From: Luteolibacter rhizosphaerae | GTDB lineage: Bacteria > Verrucomicrobiota > Verrucomicrobiia > Verrucomicrobiales > Akkermansiaceae | Direction: 5' to 3' | NCBI RefSeq assembly: GCF_025950095.1 | Contig: NZ_JAPDDR010000003.1 | Location: forward strand, 434,001 to 498,000 | DNA length: 64,000 bases | Shown here: positions 44,104-52,680 of the stretch, in pieces | Position numbering within the stretch: position 1 is the first letter of the stretch | Layout: the number at the start of each line of letters is the position of its first letter | Program-made: the position numbers and the translations under genes | The notes under the pieces: model-generated | What the model was told of the DNA's origin: nothing | Seen by the model: only the letters and a program-made list of their open reading frames with translations | Databases searched by the model: none

Positions 44104-46044
44104 ATGGAGATCCGTGAAGCAGCGGAGCGCGTTCTCTTCGCGGAGACCTTGGAGGAAAAGCTCGCCTTGGCTCCGGCAACTGCCAGCGATTCCCTTCCGG
44201 GACTGGCCATCGCGATGCCGGAAAAGCCGGGACGCCCCCGGGAGCTGCGGATCGATGCGAGAGGAGTGCGGGTGGAGTTCCCCGGCATCCATCGGCTCGA
44301 CGATGATCGCGAGCGCGGGGTGATGCTGCACTTCCTGGCGAATCACGAGTTGCTCGCCGCCGAGCTGATGGCGCTGGTCTTGCTGAAGTTCCCGGATGCG
44401 CCGAAGGAATATCGCGCCGGCGTGTATGCCGCGATGCGCGAGGAGCAGATGCACACGCTGATGTATGTGCGCCGCATGCGGGAGTGTGGCATCCACTTCG
44501 GCGAGCTGCCGGTGAACGATTACTTCTGGCGCACGATAGCCCCGATGGAGACGCCGGTGGATTTCGTCACGCGGCTGAACCTGACCTTCGAGCAAGCGAA
44601 TCTCGATTTCTCGAAGCACTACGCCGCGCTGTTCCGGCAAGCGGGCGACACCTCGACCGCCGCGGTGCTTGAGAAGATCTATCAGGATGAGATCGGCCAC
44701 GTGGGCCATGGCCTGAAGTGGTTCCGGCGCTGGAAGGACCAGGGCTCCAGTGATTGGGATGCTTATCGCGGAGCTCTGCACTTCCCGCTGACACCGTCGC
44801 GGGCAAAAGGAGTCGCTCCCTTCAACGCGGAAGGCCGCCGCCTCGCGGGCCTTGATGAGGACTTCATCCGCCACCTTGAAGTGAGCGAGCAATCCCGCGG
44901 CCGCACGCCCGTGGTCCATTGGTTCAATCCCGCTGCGGAGTCGCATGCCATGTCGCCGCGCTATCAGGCGGACAAAGGCGTGGCAGCTTTGGAAACGGAT
45001 CTCGAAATGCTCATCGCGGCGTGGTGCCGGAAGGACGATGTCGCGCTCATGCGTCAATCGCCATCGCGAGATCATCTCGCGGAACTCAAGCGGGCAGGCT
45101 TCGACCTGCCGGAGATCGCGAGCTTGGATGAACTCCGTGGCAGGAAGCTCGGGGGATTGCGTCCTTGGGCGTGGTCGCCGGACGCCAGTCTCCGCCTCAA
45201 GCCTTTGGCGGAAGACGTCTCCGCCGGGGTTCCGTGGCAGTGGCGCGAGCTGCCCCGCGAGTGGTTCTCGAAGAGCATCGGCATCCGCCTGGAGGAGCTA
45301 CTAGGACTATCGGAGCACGGACTGATCTGTTGCTCGGTGGAGCAGGCGCTTGCGGCGGTCGAATCCTTGCTCCCCGATGCACAAGGTCTGGCGAAGGCTG
45401 CCTACTCCTATGCCGGTCGAGGTCACAAGCGCATCAATGGCGAGAGCCCTCCGGAAGCGACACGCAACTGGCTCGCAAACGTGATCGCCGATCACGGCTG
45501 CGTGATCATCGAGCCTTGGCTGGAACGTGTCACCGACTTCTCTGCGCTCTACGAAATGGATTCCGCCGGCCGGGTCGAATTGATCGGTCTGACCTTGATG
45601 GAGAACGACGCGGCCGGACGTTTCCTCGGCACCCGGGTTTCGCCGAAGTGGGCGAGCATGCTCGATCCGGAGGTGGCGACCTTCCTTCACCGCGAAGCTC
45701 AAGTGATGGCATGGTATCAGGAGAAGATCCCTGCTGCGCTGGCCACCTTGCTACCGGGATACATCGGCCCGCTCGGTGTCGATGCGATGGTTTATCGCCG
45801 CGCCGACGGCAGCCTTGCTCTCAAGCAAGTCGTGGAGCTGAACGTCCGCATGACGATGGGACGCGTGGCACTCGAACTCCTGCAGAAATCCGCCCCGAAC
45901 CGTCAGGGTCGATTCCGGACTCTCCGCAAAGGCAAGGCGGAGGCCGCGGATCTCGCATTCGGTGGCTCGCTGCAGGGCGGCAGGATCGCGCTCAACGATC
46001 CCGCTGCCGCGCGCGAGTTCATCGCCGTGTGGGAGGTGATCTGA
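44104..46044 (+). CDS. DUF455 ferritin-like domain fused to an ATP-grasp-like domain
   Basis: 646 residues. Residues ~1-260 are a DUF455 ferritin-like four-helix domain with candidate metal ligands Glu87, Glu114/His117 (MREEQMH), Glu163 and Glu196/His199 (DEIGHVGHG). Residues ~290-646 look like a degenerate ATP-grasp: GLAKAAYSYAGRGHKRI in place of the glycine-rich K-x-x-x-S-S-G-R-G loop, CVIIEPWLERVTDFSALYE, and MTMGRVALEL. ATP-grasp enzymes ligate carboxylates to amines; ferritin-like DUF455 proteins are poorly characterised oxidase/hydroxylase-like folds. Fused here, they suggest a two-step modification; the substrate is unknown. Confidence 0.8.
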   Translation: MEIREAAERVLFAETLEEKLALAPATASDSLPGLAIAMPEKPGRPRELRIDARGVRVEFPGIHRLDDDRERGVMLHFLANHELLAAELMALVLLKFPDAPKEYRAGVYAAMREEQMHTLMYVRRMRECGIHFGELPVNDYFWRTIAPMETPVDFVTRLNLTFEQANLDFSKHYAALFRQAGDTSTAAVLEKIYQDEIGHVGHGLKWFRRWKDQGSSDWDAYRGALHFPLTPSRAKGVAPFNAEGRRLAGLDEDFIRHLEVSEQSRGRTPVVHWFNPAAESHAMSPRYQADKGVAALETDLEMLIAAWCRKDDVALMRQSPSRDHLAELKRAGFDLPEIASLDELRGRKLGGLRPWAWSPDASLRLKPLAEDVSAGVPWQWRELPREWFSKSIGIRLEELLGLSEHGLICCSVEQALAAVESLLPDAQGLAKAAYSYAGRGHKRINGESPPEATRNWLANVIADHGCVIIEPWLERVTDFSALYEMDSAGRVELIGLTLMENDAAGRFLGTRVSPKWASMLDPEVATFLHREAQVMAWYQEKIPAALATLLPGYIGPLGVDAMVYRRADGSLALKQVVELNVRMTMGRVALELLQKSAPNRQGRFRTLRKGKAEAADLAFGGSLQGGRIALNDPAAAREFIAVWEVI

Positions 46045-46045
46045 G

Positions 46046-46750
46046 CTACTTCCCGGAGGCCAGGCGGATCTCCTCTTCGGTCACGATCCGCCATTCCCCC
46101 TCAGCCAGATCATCCGGCAGTGCCAGATTGCCGATGGAGATCCGCTTCAGGGCCACCACGTGATTGCCCGCAGCGGCAAACATGCGGCGCACTTGATGAT
46201 AGCGCCCCTCCTCCAGGGTGATCGTCGCTTCCTTCTCGCCTAGCACCTCCATGGTCGCGGGTAAAAGCGGCTTGTCCTCGCCACGCAGGACCAACTCACC
46301 GCTGGCGAACAGATCCTTCTCATGTCCTTCGATCGGGCGGTCGAGGGTCACACGATAGGTCTTCGGCACGTGGTGTTTCGGGCTGATCAGGCGATGCAGG
46401 AGCTGGCCATTGTCCGTCATGAGCAGCATGCCGGTGGTGTCCTTGTCGAGACGGCCCACGGGGCTGAGGACCGGATTGCGCAGGGCGAATCTGTTAGGCA
46501 GCAGGTCGTAGATCGTATCGCCCGGGTCGTCGGTGCTGCAGGTGTAGCCGTCCGGCTTGTGGAAGAGGATCGTTAGCGGCGCGGGAGCGTCGAGAGGCTC
46601 GCCCTTGAAACGGATCTCCGCGTGGGGCGGGAAGTCGCGTTCGCCCAGCACCTTGCCGACCGTATCGGTCACATGCCCTTTCCTCAGATCCCGCTCGACC
46701 TGGCTGCGCGAGCCGTAGCCGAGATTTGCCAGCAACTTCACCAATTTCAT
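46046..46750 (-). CDS. Pseudouridine synthase RsuA/RluB family
   Basis: Isomerises a uridine in rRNA to pseudouridine. 234 residues: N-terminal S4-like RNA-binding domain (KLLANLGYGSRSQVERDL), catalytic motif GRLDKDTTGMLLMTDNG with the active-site Asp, and the C-terminal KRISIGNLALPDDLAEGEWR. The 234-residue length and RsuA-like sequence favour 16S U516, though RluB/E-type 23S targets are possible. Its start overlaps the stop of the upstream rsmC-like gene by 4 bp (ATGA). Confidence 0.9.
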   Translation of the reverse strand: MKLVKLLANLGYGSRSQVERDLRKGHVTDTVGKVLGERDFPPHAEIRFKGEPLDAPAPLTILFHKPDGYTCSTDDPGDTIYDLLPNRFALRNPVLSPVGRLDKDTTGMLLMTDNGQLLHRLISPKHHVPKTYRVTLDRPIEGHEKDLFASGELVLRGEDKPLLPATMEVLGEKEATITLEEGRYHQVRRMFAAAGNHVVALKRISIGNLALPDDLAEGEWRIVTEEEIRLASGK

Positions 46751-47757
46751 CGCAACATTCTCCTTTCCGCAAAGATCACCTTGTAAACCGAGTCCTCCGC
46801 CACCTTGCGCCAGACGAGTCCCAAGCGCTCCAGCTCCGGCTCGTAGGGGAGCTGGCGATTTGCCACGAGGAAGAGGCGGCCGCCGGTGCGCAGCGCATCT
46901 GCCGCGCTGCGCAGGAAGGCACGACCGAGGCTGACATCCGTATTCTGGCCGCTATGGAAGGGCGGGTTCATCACGATGTTCTCGTACTTGCCGGGCAAGC
47001 CGGCCGCGACATCGTGCCAGTGAAACTCCAGCGGCACGCTTTCGCCCGCGAGGTTCGAGCGCGCGCAGTCGAGCGCCCGTGAGTCCGCTTCGTAGAGGTG
47101 TAGCGCCTTGATGTTGGGATTCTTCTCAATCACCGCCTTCGAGAGGTAGCCCCAGCCCGCGCCGAGATCGGCCACGCTACCGCGGAGGTTCTTCGGGAGC
47201 TGCTCCGCCAGCAGAGCCGATCCCGGATCAATTCCGTCCGCGCTGAAGATCCCCGCCTGAGTCTGGAAGCCGGTAACCTCGTCATGCCGCAGGGCACTGA
47301 AGCCGCGCCAGGCCTCCAGCGTGTCTGCATCCCATCCGGCATCCTTCACGGCCCGGAAGCAGCGGCACTTGTTCTTCTGGATCGATCCGATGTTTCCCGC
47401 CGCTTCCGCGAGCTCCTTCTCGAAGCGCGCGGCACCTGCCGTATTGGCCATCGCGACCACCAGCGAGCCGCCGGGAGACAGGAGATCGTAAGCGGAGGAA
47501 AAGGAGGCGAGCGTTTCTTCCCGTGACTTCCCCGGGAGCAGGAGCACCAGGGGCCAGAGGCCTTCCGGCTCCGCGCAAAGGCTCAGTCCTTCCTTTTTCC
47601 ACGCCTCTGCCATCGGTTTCCACGGCTGCCAGCCGGTGATGTCGGGCCAGGTCTTCAAGGCCGGGTGCGCTTCGGCTCCAAGGAACAGCGCCTTGGACGG
47701 GATCGCGAATTCCCCGCGTTCAAAAGGCAGCAGCAGGGTTTCGAGGGCGGGGCTCAC
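46747..47757 (-). CDS. RsmC-like class I SAM-dependent rRNA methyltransferase
   Basis: 336 residues from GTG 47757 (VSPALETLLLPFERGEF); ATG 47826 would add 23 residues. Two RsmC-type Rossmann domains: the first is degenerate, the second has motif I VADLGAGWGYLSKA and the catalytic NPPFHSG typical of guanine-N2 methyltransferases. Likely modifies 16S rRNA G1207 or a related guanine. It overlaps rsuA by 4 bp, forming a two-gene rRNA-modification operon. The start choice leaves 128 bp to the divergent gene. Confidence 0.88.
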   Translation of the reverse strand: MSPALETLLLPFERGEFAIPSKALFLGAEAHPALKTWPDITGWQPWKPMAEAWKKEGLSLCAEPEGLWPLVLLLPGKSREETLASFSSAYDLLSPGGSLVVAMANTAGAARFEKELAEAAGNIGSIQKNKCRCFRAVKDAGWDADTLEAWRGFSALRHDEVTGFQTQAGIFSADGIDPGSALLAEQLPKNLRGSVADLGAGWGYLSKAVIEKNPNIKALHLYEADSRALDCARSNLAGESVPLEFHWHDVAAGLPGKYENIVMNPPFHSGQNTDVSLGRAFLRSAADALRTGGRLFLVANRQLPYEPELERLGLVWRKVAEDSVYKVIFAERRMLR

Positions 47758-47885
47758 GCGGCGGAGGATGACCGTAGCCTCCCGTGAATGCGAAGCTCGA
47801 AAACCGATTCCAAAGCTTCCGCGCATTTCCAGAGGACGAAGCGGCGAAATCCTGCCCATGCTCCGCGCCGTATACCGGTAAACCC

Positions 47886-49130
47886 ATGAAACCCGTCCAC
47901 CTTGTCCCTCCGGTGCTCGCCATCGCGATCGCCGCCCTCTGGCTGGGATCGCAGCAGCGGTCGATCTCCGCGCTGGAGGAGAAGTCCGGCCACCTGCGGA
48001 AGCGAATCGAGACGGCGCGCCATGAGGCCGCCGGGGATGGCAGCCACATCGGTCGCAAGGACGCAGGAGCGAAGACCGGCAAGGGCATCGACTGGAAGCA
48101 GATCGCCCAGAAGCACAATTCGATGCAGAGCGGCAACGACGTGCAGGGGATGCGTGCCATGATGGAAATGCAGCGCGCGCTGCTGGCCATGACCACGGAC
48201 GAGCTTCTGGGCCAGTTGGACGAGATCGAGGCGCTCGATATCCCGAAGGAGCTGAAAGCAAATTTGCAGGGCCTGATTCTCGGCGTGCTGGCCCAGAAAG
48301 ACCCGCGTTTGGCGGTGGAACGCTTCGCCGATCAGATTGGCAAGGTGCAGGGCAGCATGTCCTGGCAGCTCGGCTCGGCCTTTCAGCAATGGGCGCTCAA
48401 GGATCCCGCGTCGGCGGTGGCGTGGATGGACCGCCGCATCGCGGAAGGGAAATTCGCCAGCACCTCGCTCGATGGGAAGAACGACGAACGTACCCAGTTC
48501 GAGCGGGGCTTGATCGGAGCCCTGCTCTCGACCGACCCGGAGGCCGCGGGCAAACGGATCGCGGCGCTGCCCCCGGAGCAAGGGGCGGATATCCTGCGCT
48601 ACGGGATGATCTTCGGCACGAAGCCGGGAAGCGAGAAGGCACTGGCTAATCTGATCCGCCAGCAGATGCCGGAAGACCAGCGGAACAAGGTGCTGGCGGA
48701 GGCGGTCGGCCAGCTCGTCCATCAGGGAGGCTTCGAGCGGGTGGACAAGTTCTTCGGTGAGATCGCGCCGTCCCAGGAGGAGCGGGACGCCGTGGTGGCC
48801 GATGCCTTCCAGAACAAGATCCGCAATATCCGCGACAAGGCGAAGCTGGCCGCGACCTTGGAAGAGAGTCGTGCTTGGGCGCTGAAGCATTCCCCCGAAC
48901 AAGCGGACCGCATCACCGGTCAGGCCTTGGGCAGCATGCATGAGTTCGAAGCCGCCTCGGAACTCGCCCTGAAGTATCACGAGCAAGCAGGTAACGACGA
49001 GGTGCTGGTCGCTTTTCTCAGCGGGGAGATCACCCGCTTTCACACCGAAGCGGCGACCGCCATGCTCGACAAGATCTCCGATGAACAGAAGCGCGAGGAG
49101 CTGCGCAAGAAGCTCGCCGAGAAACGCTGA
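47886..49130 (+). CDS. Membrane-anchored helical-repeat protein (pair member 1)
   Basis: 414 residues. A signal-anchor (PVHLVPPVLAIAIAALWLG) and short coiled coil (EEKSGHLRKRIETARHEA) precede ~300 residues of helices in repeats marked by DP-x-x-A-x-x-W (KDPASAVAWMDRRIAEG; STDPEAAGKRIAAL). This D-P-x-A-A-x-x-W helical repeat is recurrent in verrucomicrobial proteins of unknown function. A longer in-frame frame upstream is antisense to the methyltransferase gene and rejected. A paralog follows 14 bp downstream. Confidence 0.75.
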   Translation: MKPVHLVPPVLAIAIAALWLGSQQRSISALEEKSGHLRKRIETARHEAAGDGSHIGRKDAGAKTGKGIDWKQIAQKHNSMQSGNDVQGMRAMMEMQRALLAMTTDELLGQLDEIEALDIPKELKANLQGLILGVLAQKDPRLAVERFADQIGKVQGSMSWQLGSAFQQWALKDPASAVAWMDRRIAEGKFASTSLDGKNDERTQFERGLIGALLSTDPEAAGKRIAALPPEQGADILRYGMIFGTKPGSEKALANLIRQQMPEDQRNKVLAEAVGQLVHQGGFERVDKFFGEIAPSQEERDAVVADAFQNKIRNIRDKAKLAATLEESRAWALKHSPEQADRITGQALGSMHEFEAASELALKYHEQAGNDEVLVAFLSGEITRFHTEAATAMLDKISDEQKREELRKKLAEKR

Positions 49131-49144
49131 ACCGACGCTACGCC

Positions 49145-50461
49145 ATGAAAGCCTCTCTAGCACTCGCCGCTTTGATTCTCCTCGCCGCGTCCTTCTTCGG
49201 CTGGCGCGGACACACCCGGCTCGCGGAAGTTCACGCGGAACACGAACGCCTGGTCGAGGAAGGCCGGGCGCTCGGTATCGATGGGGATGCGGCAAGCGGC
49301 AGCGGCGATGCCCAAACGAAATCCCGCCGTGCCGAAGCCGTGGACAAGCCGGCCAAGGTGAAGGCCTTCGCCGCCGAGTTGGTGGCCTTCGCGAAGGAGA
49401 TGGAAGCAGCCCAGAAGTCGGGCCAGCAGCCGGGCGAGGAGATGCAGAAGAAGATCTTCGCGATCATCGACAAGATGCTCGAGCTCGATGCGTCGGAGCT
49501 CAAGCTCCTGGTCGCGGAGCTCCGCGCGACCAGCGACCTCAGCGAGGATATGCGGAACGGCATTCTCAGCTTCGCCGTGATGATGCTGGCGAATGATCAT
49601 CCCGCGGCGGCACTTGCCCTGTTTGCGGAGTCCGGCGATCTAATGAAAGATCAGGGCACCTCGCAGCACGTTCTCAGTTCGGCGCTGGCTCGCCTGGCTC
49701 AGGATGATCCGATGGCCGCACTCGACTGGATTCGCAAGAACGCGAAGGAACATCCCGAACTCGCGGGCGAGCAGGCCAAGCGCGGTGTCCTGGCCGGAGC
49801 AGCGCGTCAGGATCCGAAGCTCGCCTTCTCCTTGATCGCGGAGCTCGGCTTCGAGTCGTCCCACATGGCCGTGCGGAGCATCGTCGATACCGCCGTGTCC
49901 GCGGAGGAGCGGAAGGCCATGCTGGCCGCCATGCGGGAACACGTGAAGACCCTGAACGGCGATGCCGCCAAACAGGTGAGGGAGCAGGCCTTGAATGCCT
50001 TGGGTCAGAACATCTCGCAGGCCGGGTACGATTCCGCCATGACCTGGCTGGCCTCCTCGGATCTCAGCGCGCAGGAGATGGAGGAGTTCGCACAAGGCGT
50101 GCAGCCATGGCAGACCAAGGCCGAGACGGGGAAATGGATCACCTGGATGGCGGACAAGTTTCCCAAGGAGGAGATTGGCCCGCGAATGAGCATGTTCATG
50201 CGCCAATGGGCGAACGACGACTACAAGGCGGCGGGCGAGTGGCTGAACGACTTCAAGGAAGGTCCAACGAAGGAAGTCGCCGTGAAGTCGTATGCCGACG
50301 CCGTGCTCCCCTACGATCCTGCGACTGCCGCCGAGTGGTCGCTCACGATGCCGGCGGGTAAGGAAAAGACCGATCTGATGGCACAGATCTATCGCCAGTG
50401 GAGATCGAAGGATGAGGCCGCGGCGGAGAAATTCGCGGAGGAGAACGGGATCCAAAGATAA
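49145..50461 (+). CDS. Membrane-anchored helical-repeat protein (pair member 2)
   Basis: 438 residues. Signal-anchor (SLALAALILLAASFFGW), coiled-coil (LAEVHAEHERLVEEGRALG), charged linker, then helical repeats with the same signature: DDPMAALDWIRKNAKEHP, RQDPKLAFSLIAELG, NDDYKAAGEWLNDF and PATAAEWSLTMP. Paralogous to the preceding gene and likely co-transcribed. Envelope location inferred from the anchor; function unknown. Confidence 0.75.
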   Translation: MKASLALAALILLAASFFGWRGHTRLAEVHAEHERLVEEGRALGIDGDAASGSGDAQTKSRRAEAVDKPAKVKAFAAELVAFAKEMEAAQKSGQQPGEEMQKKIFAIIDKMLELDASELKLLVAELRATSDLSEDMRNGILSFAVMMLANDHPAAALALFAESGDLMKDQGTSQHVLSSALARLAQDDPMAALDWIRKNAKEHPELAGEQAKRGVLAGAARQDPKLAFSLIAELGFESSHMAVRSIVDTAVSAEERKAMLAAMREHVKTLNGDAAKQVREQALNALGQNISQAGYDSAMTWLASSDLSAQEMEEFAQGVQPWQTKAETGKWITWMADKFPKEEIGPRMSMFMRQWANDDYKAAGEWLNDFKEGPTKEVAVKSYADAVLPYDPATAAEWSLTMPAGKEKTDLMAQIYRQWRSKDEAAAEKFAEENGIQR

Positions 50462-50505
50462 GTCCGGCCTACGCTTGCGCCTGTGAGTCCGGAGCACCCT
50501 CTTTC

Positions 50506-51876
50506 TTACATCACGCTGCCGTACAGCGTGAAGCCGGTGCTTTCCTCCACGCGGATATCGAGAAGCTGACCGGTCAGCTTGTGCGGATCACCGTCGAAGA
50601 TAAGGATCTTGTTCGTGCCGGTGCGGCCGGTCAGGCGCTGCTTGTTGTTCTTGCTCGGACCCTCGCAGAGGACCTGCTGGACCGTGCCGACGAGCGCCTG
50701 GTGCTTGGCCTTGGCGATCTCGTTGACGACATCAAGCAGGCGCTGGTTGCGCTCCTCCTTCACGCGCTCCGGGAGCTGGCCGTCCATCTCGGCGGCGGGC
50801 GTGTCCTTGCGCTTCGAGTAGCGGAAGACGAAAGCATTGTCGAATTGCAGGCGCTGCACGGTATCCACCGTCGCCTGGAAGTCTTCTTCCTCCTCACCCG
50901 GGAAGCCGACGATGATGTCCGTGGTAATGGCGATGCCCGGCCGGGCGGCCTTCATCTTCTCGCAGATCTCCACGAACTTCTCGTTCTTGTACGGGCGGCG
51001 CATCAGCTTCAGGATGCGGTCCGAGCCGCTCTGCATCGGGAAGTGAATGTGCGGGCAGAGCTTCGGCAGGTAGGTGAAGGCGGCGACGAGGTCATCGCGG
51101 TAGCCGATCGGGTGCGGCGAGGTGAAGCGGATGCGCTCGATGCCCTCCACCGCGTGCACCTGTTCCAAGAGCTGCACGAAGGGTGACTTGCCATCCACCT
51201 TCTCAAACTCGGTCCGCCCGTAGAGATTCACGATCTGGCCCAGCAGCGTGATCTCCTTCACGCCGTGGTCGCGCAGGCGCTTCACTTCCTCCACGATCTC
51301 CGCGATCGGTCGACCGCGTTCCTTCCCGCGCGTGTCCGGCACGATGCAGAAGGAGCAGCGCATGTTGCAGCCCTGCATGATCGAGACGAAGGCGGACGCG
51401 TTGAGGTCCTTCGGGATGTGATCGCGGATCGTGTTCTGCGATCCTGCTTCCTCTTCCACATCGCACACACTCTCGCCGGTCAGGGAGAGCTGCAGCTCGT
51501 CCATCCGGCGCTCCAGGCGGCGCTGCAGGATGGTGTCCACGTACTCGAAAACCTTGTGATACTTCTGCGTGCCCACCACCACGTCCAAGTGCGGGATGCG
51601 CTCGAAGAGTTCCGGGCCGCGGCTCTGCGCCATGCAACCCATGAAGCCGAAGACCACGTGCGGCTTGTTCCGCCGGTAGCTACCCATGCTGCCCATCTTG
51701 CCGAGCGCCTTCTGCTCCGCTTGGTCGCGCACCGAGCACGTGTTGACCAAGATGGCATCGGCGTCCGTCTCGTCGCCGGTGACCGTGTAGCCGCCTTCCG
51801 TGAACATCTGCGCGACCTGTTCGGAGTCGCGCTCGTTCATCTGGCAACCGTAGGTGCGTATGAAAACCTTTGGCAT
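50506..51876 (-). CDS. miaB: tRNA-2-methylthio-N6-dimethylallyladenosine synthase MiaB
   Basis: Radical SAM methylthiotransferase that adds ms2 to i6A37 of tRNAs. 456 residues: N-terminal UPF0004 domain with cluster Cys11 in TYGCQMN, radical SAM motif in QGCNMRCSFCIVP, and C-terminal TRAM domain (GTVQQVLCEGPSK...LTGRTGTNKILIF). Starts at ATG 51876. Downstream of purN on the same strand. Confidence 0.96.
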   Translation of the reverse strand: MPKVFIRTYGCQMNERDSEQVAQMFTEGGYTVTGDETDADAILVNTCSVRDQAEQKALGKMGSMGSYRRNKPHVVFGFMGCMAQSRGPELFERIPHLDVVVGTQKYHKVFEYVDTILQRRLERRMDELQLSLTGESVCDVEEEAGSQNTIRDHIPKDLNASAFVSIMQGCNMRCSFCIVPDTRGKERGRPIAEIVEEVKRLRDHGVKEITLLGQIVNLYGRTEFEKVDGKSPFVQLLEQVHAVEGIERIRFTSPHPIGYRDDLVAAFTYLPKLCPHIHFPMQSGSDRILKLMRRPYKNEKFVEICEKMKAARPGIAITTDIIVGFPGEEEEDFQATVDTVQRLQFDNAFVFRYSKRKDTPAAEMDGQLPERVKEERNQRLLDVVNEIAKAKHQALVGTVQQVLCEGPSKNNKQRLTGRTGTNKILIFDGDPHKLTGQLLDIRVEESTGFTLYGSVM

Positions 51877-51946
51877 GGTGGGCTGGGGCCGCGGACGCTA
51901 GCGGCCCGGGCGGGCCGGATCAAGCCGGGAGAAACGGGGTTAGAGG

Positions 51947-52064
51947 GCGGAATGTCGAATGACGAATTTCCGAATGCAGAATGAAGTGTGCCGAAGCGGA
52001 CGTTGCCGCCTCAAGCTCACAAGCCATTCGTCATTCGGGAATTCCACATTCGTCATTTGTCCGC
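51947..52064. repeat. 118 bp imperfect palindrome between miaB and purN
   Basis: The left end (51947-51984) and right end (52025-52064) are imperfect reverse complements built from GAATGACGAATG-like units, flanking a small internal GCGG/CCGC hairpin. The right end includes the last two codons and stop of purN. Resembles a MITE or REP-type hairpin; no open frame inside. Confidence 0.65.
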
Positions 52065-52634
52065 TAGGCGGGCCGCCACCATCCGGATGGCCTCCGGGTA
52101 GGTCCGGTGCTCGGCCTCCAGGATCCGCGCGTGCAGGGATTCCGGGGTGTCTCCGGGCAGCACCGGCACGGAATTCTGCAAGATCACCGGGCCGGTATCC
52201 ATGCCGCCGTCCACATAGTGCACCGTGCAGCCGGTCTCCGGCACCCCGGCGTCGAGCGCCTGTTTCCATGCCTGCAGGCCCGGGAAGGCGGGGAGCAGGG
52301 CCGGGTGAATATTGATGATGCGGTCCGGGAAGGCCTTCAGCAGCGGAGTGCGGACCAGGCGCATGAAGCCGGCCAGACAGACCAGTTCCACCCCGGCGGC
52401 CTTCAGCGCGGCGGCGGTTTCGGCCTGCGCTTCCTCCGGGAACTTCGACTTGAAACCCCGGCAGTCGATCACCGCGGTCGGGATGCCCGCCTTCTTCGCA
52501 CGCTCCAGAATGTAGGCCTCCGGATTCTCCGACATCACCAGTGCGATTTCCGCCGGGATCGAGCCATCCGCCACCCCGTCGAGGATCGCCTGCATGTTCG
52601 AACCGGAACCGGAGCCAAGAATGCCGAGACGCAT
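52053..52634 (-). CDS. purN: Phosphoribosylglycinamide formyltransferase PurN
   Basis: Transfers a formyl group from 10-formyl-THF to GAR in purine biosynthesis. 193 residues: phosphate loop GSGSGSNMQAIL, catalytic Asn and His in INIHPALLPAFPG, and Asp in DGGMDTGPVI. Start ATG 52634 gives the canonical MRLGILGSGSGSN; upstream in-frame codons belong to spacer. The final codons lie inside a 118 bp palindrome. Confidence 0.94.
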   Translation of the reverse strand: MRLGILGSGSGSNMQAILDGVADGSIPAEIALVMSENPEAYILERAKKAGIPTAVIDCRGFKSKFPEEAQAETAAALKAAGVELVCLAGFMRLVRTPLLKAFPDRIINIHPALLPAFPGLQAWKQALDAGVPETGCTVHYVDGGMDTGPVILQNSVPVLPGDTPESLHARILEAEHRTYPEAIRMVAARLADK

Positions 52635-52680
52635 GCGCGGAGGAGAAAGTCCCGCGTGAGAACTTCCAAGTGCCAATCTG

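Noticed and set aside
42823-45075. Long minus-strand open frame of 750 codons
   Set aside because: It is antisense to rlmN and the DUF455 fusion gene, whose motifs are unmistakable; high GC makes long antisense frames common here.
47754-49295. Minus-strand open frame of 513 codons spanning the helical-repeat gene
   Set aside because: Leucine/arginine/histidine-rich shadow of the plus-strand repeat protein; only the part near 46.7-47.8 kb in another frame is a real methyltransferase.
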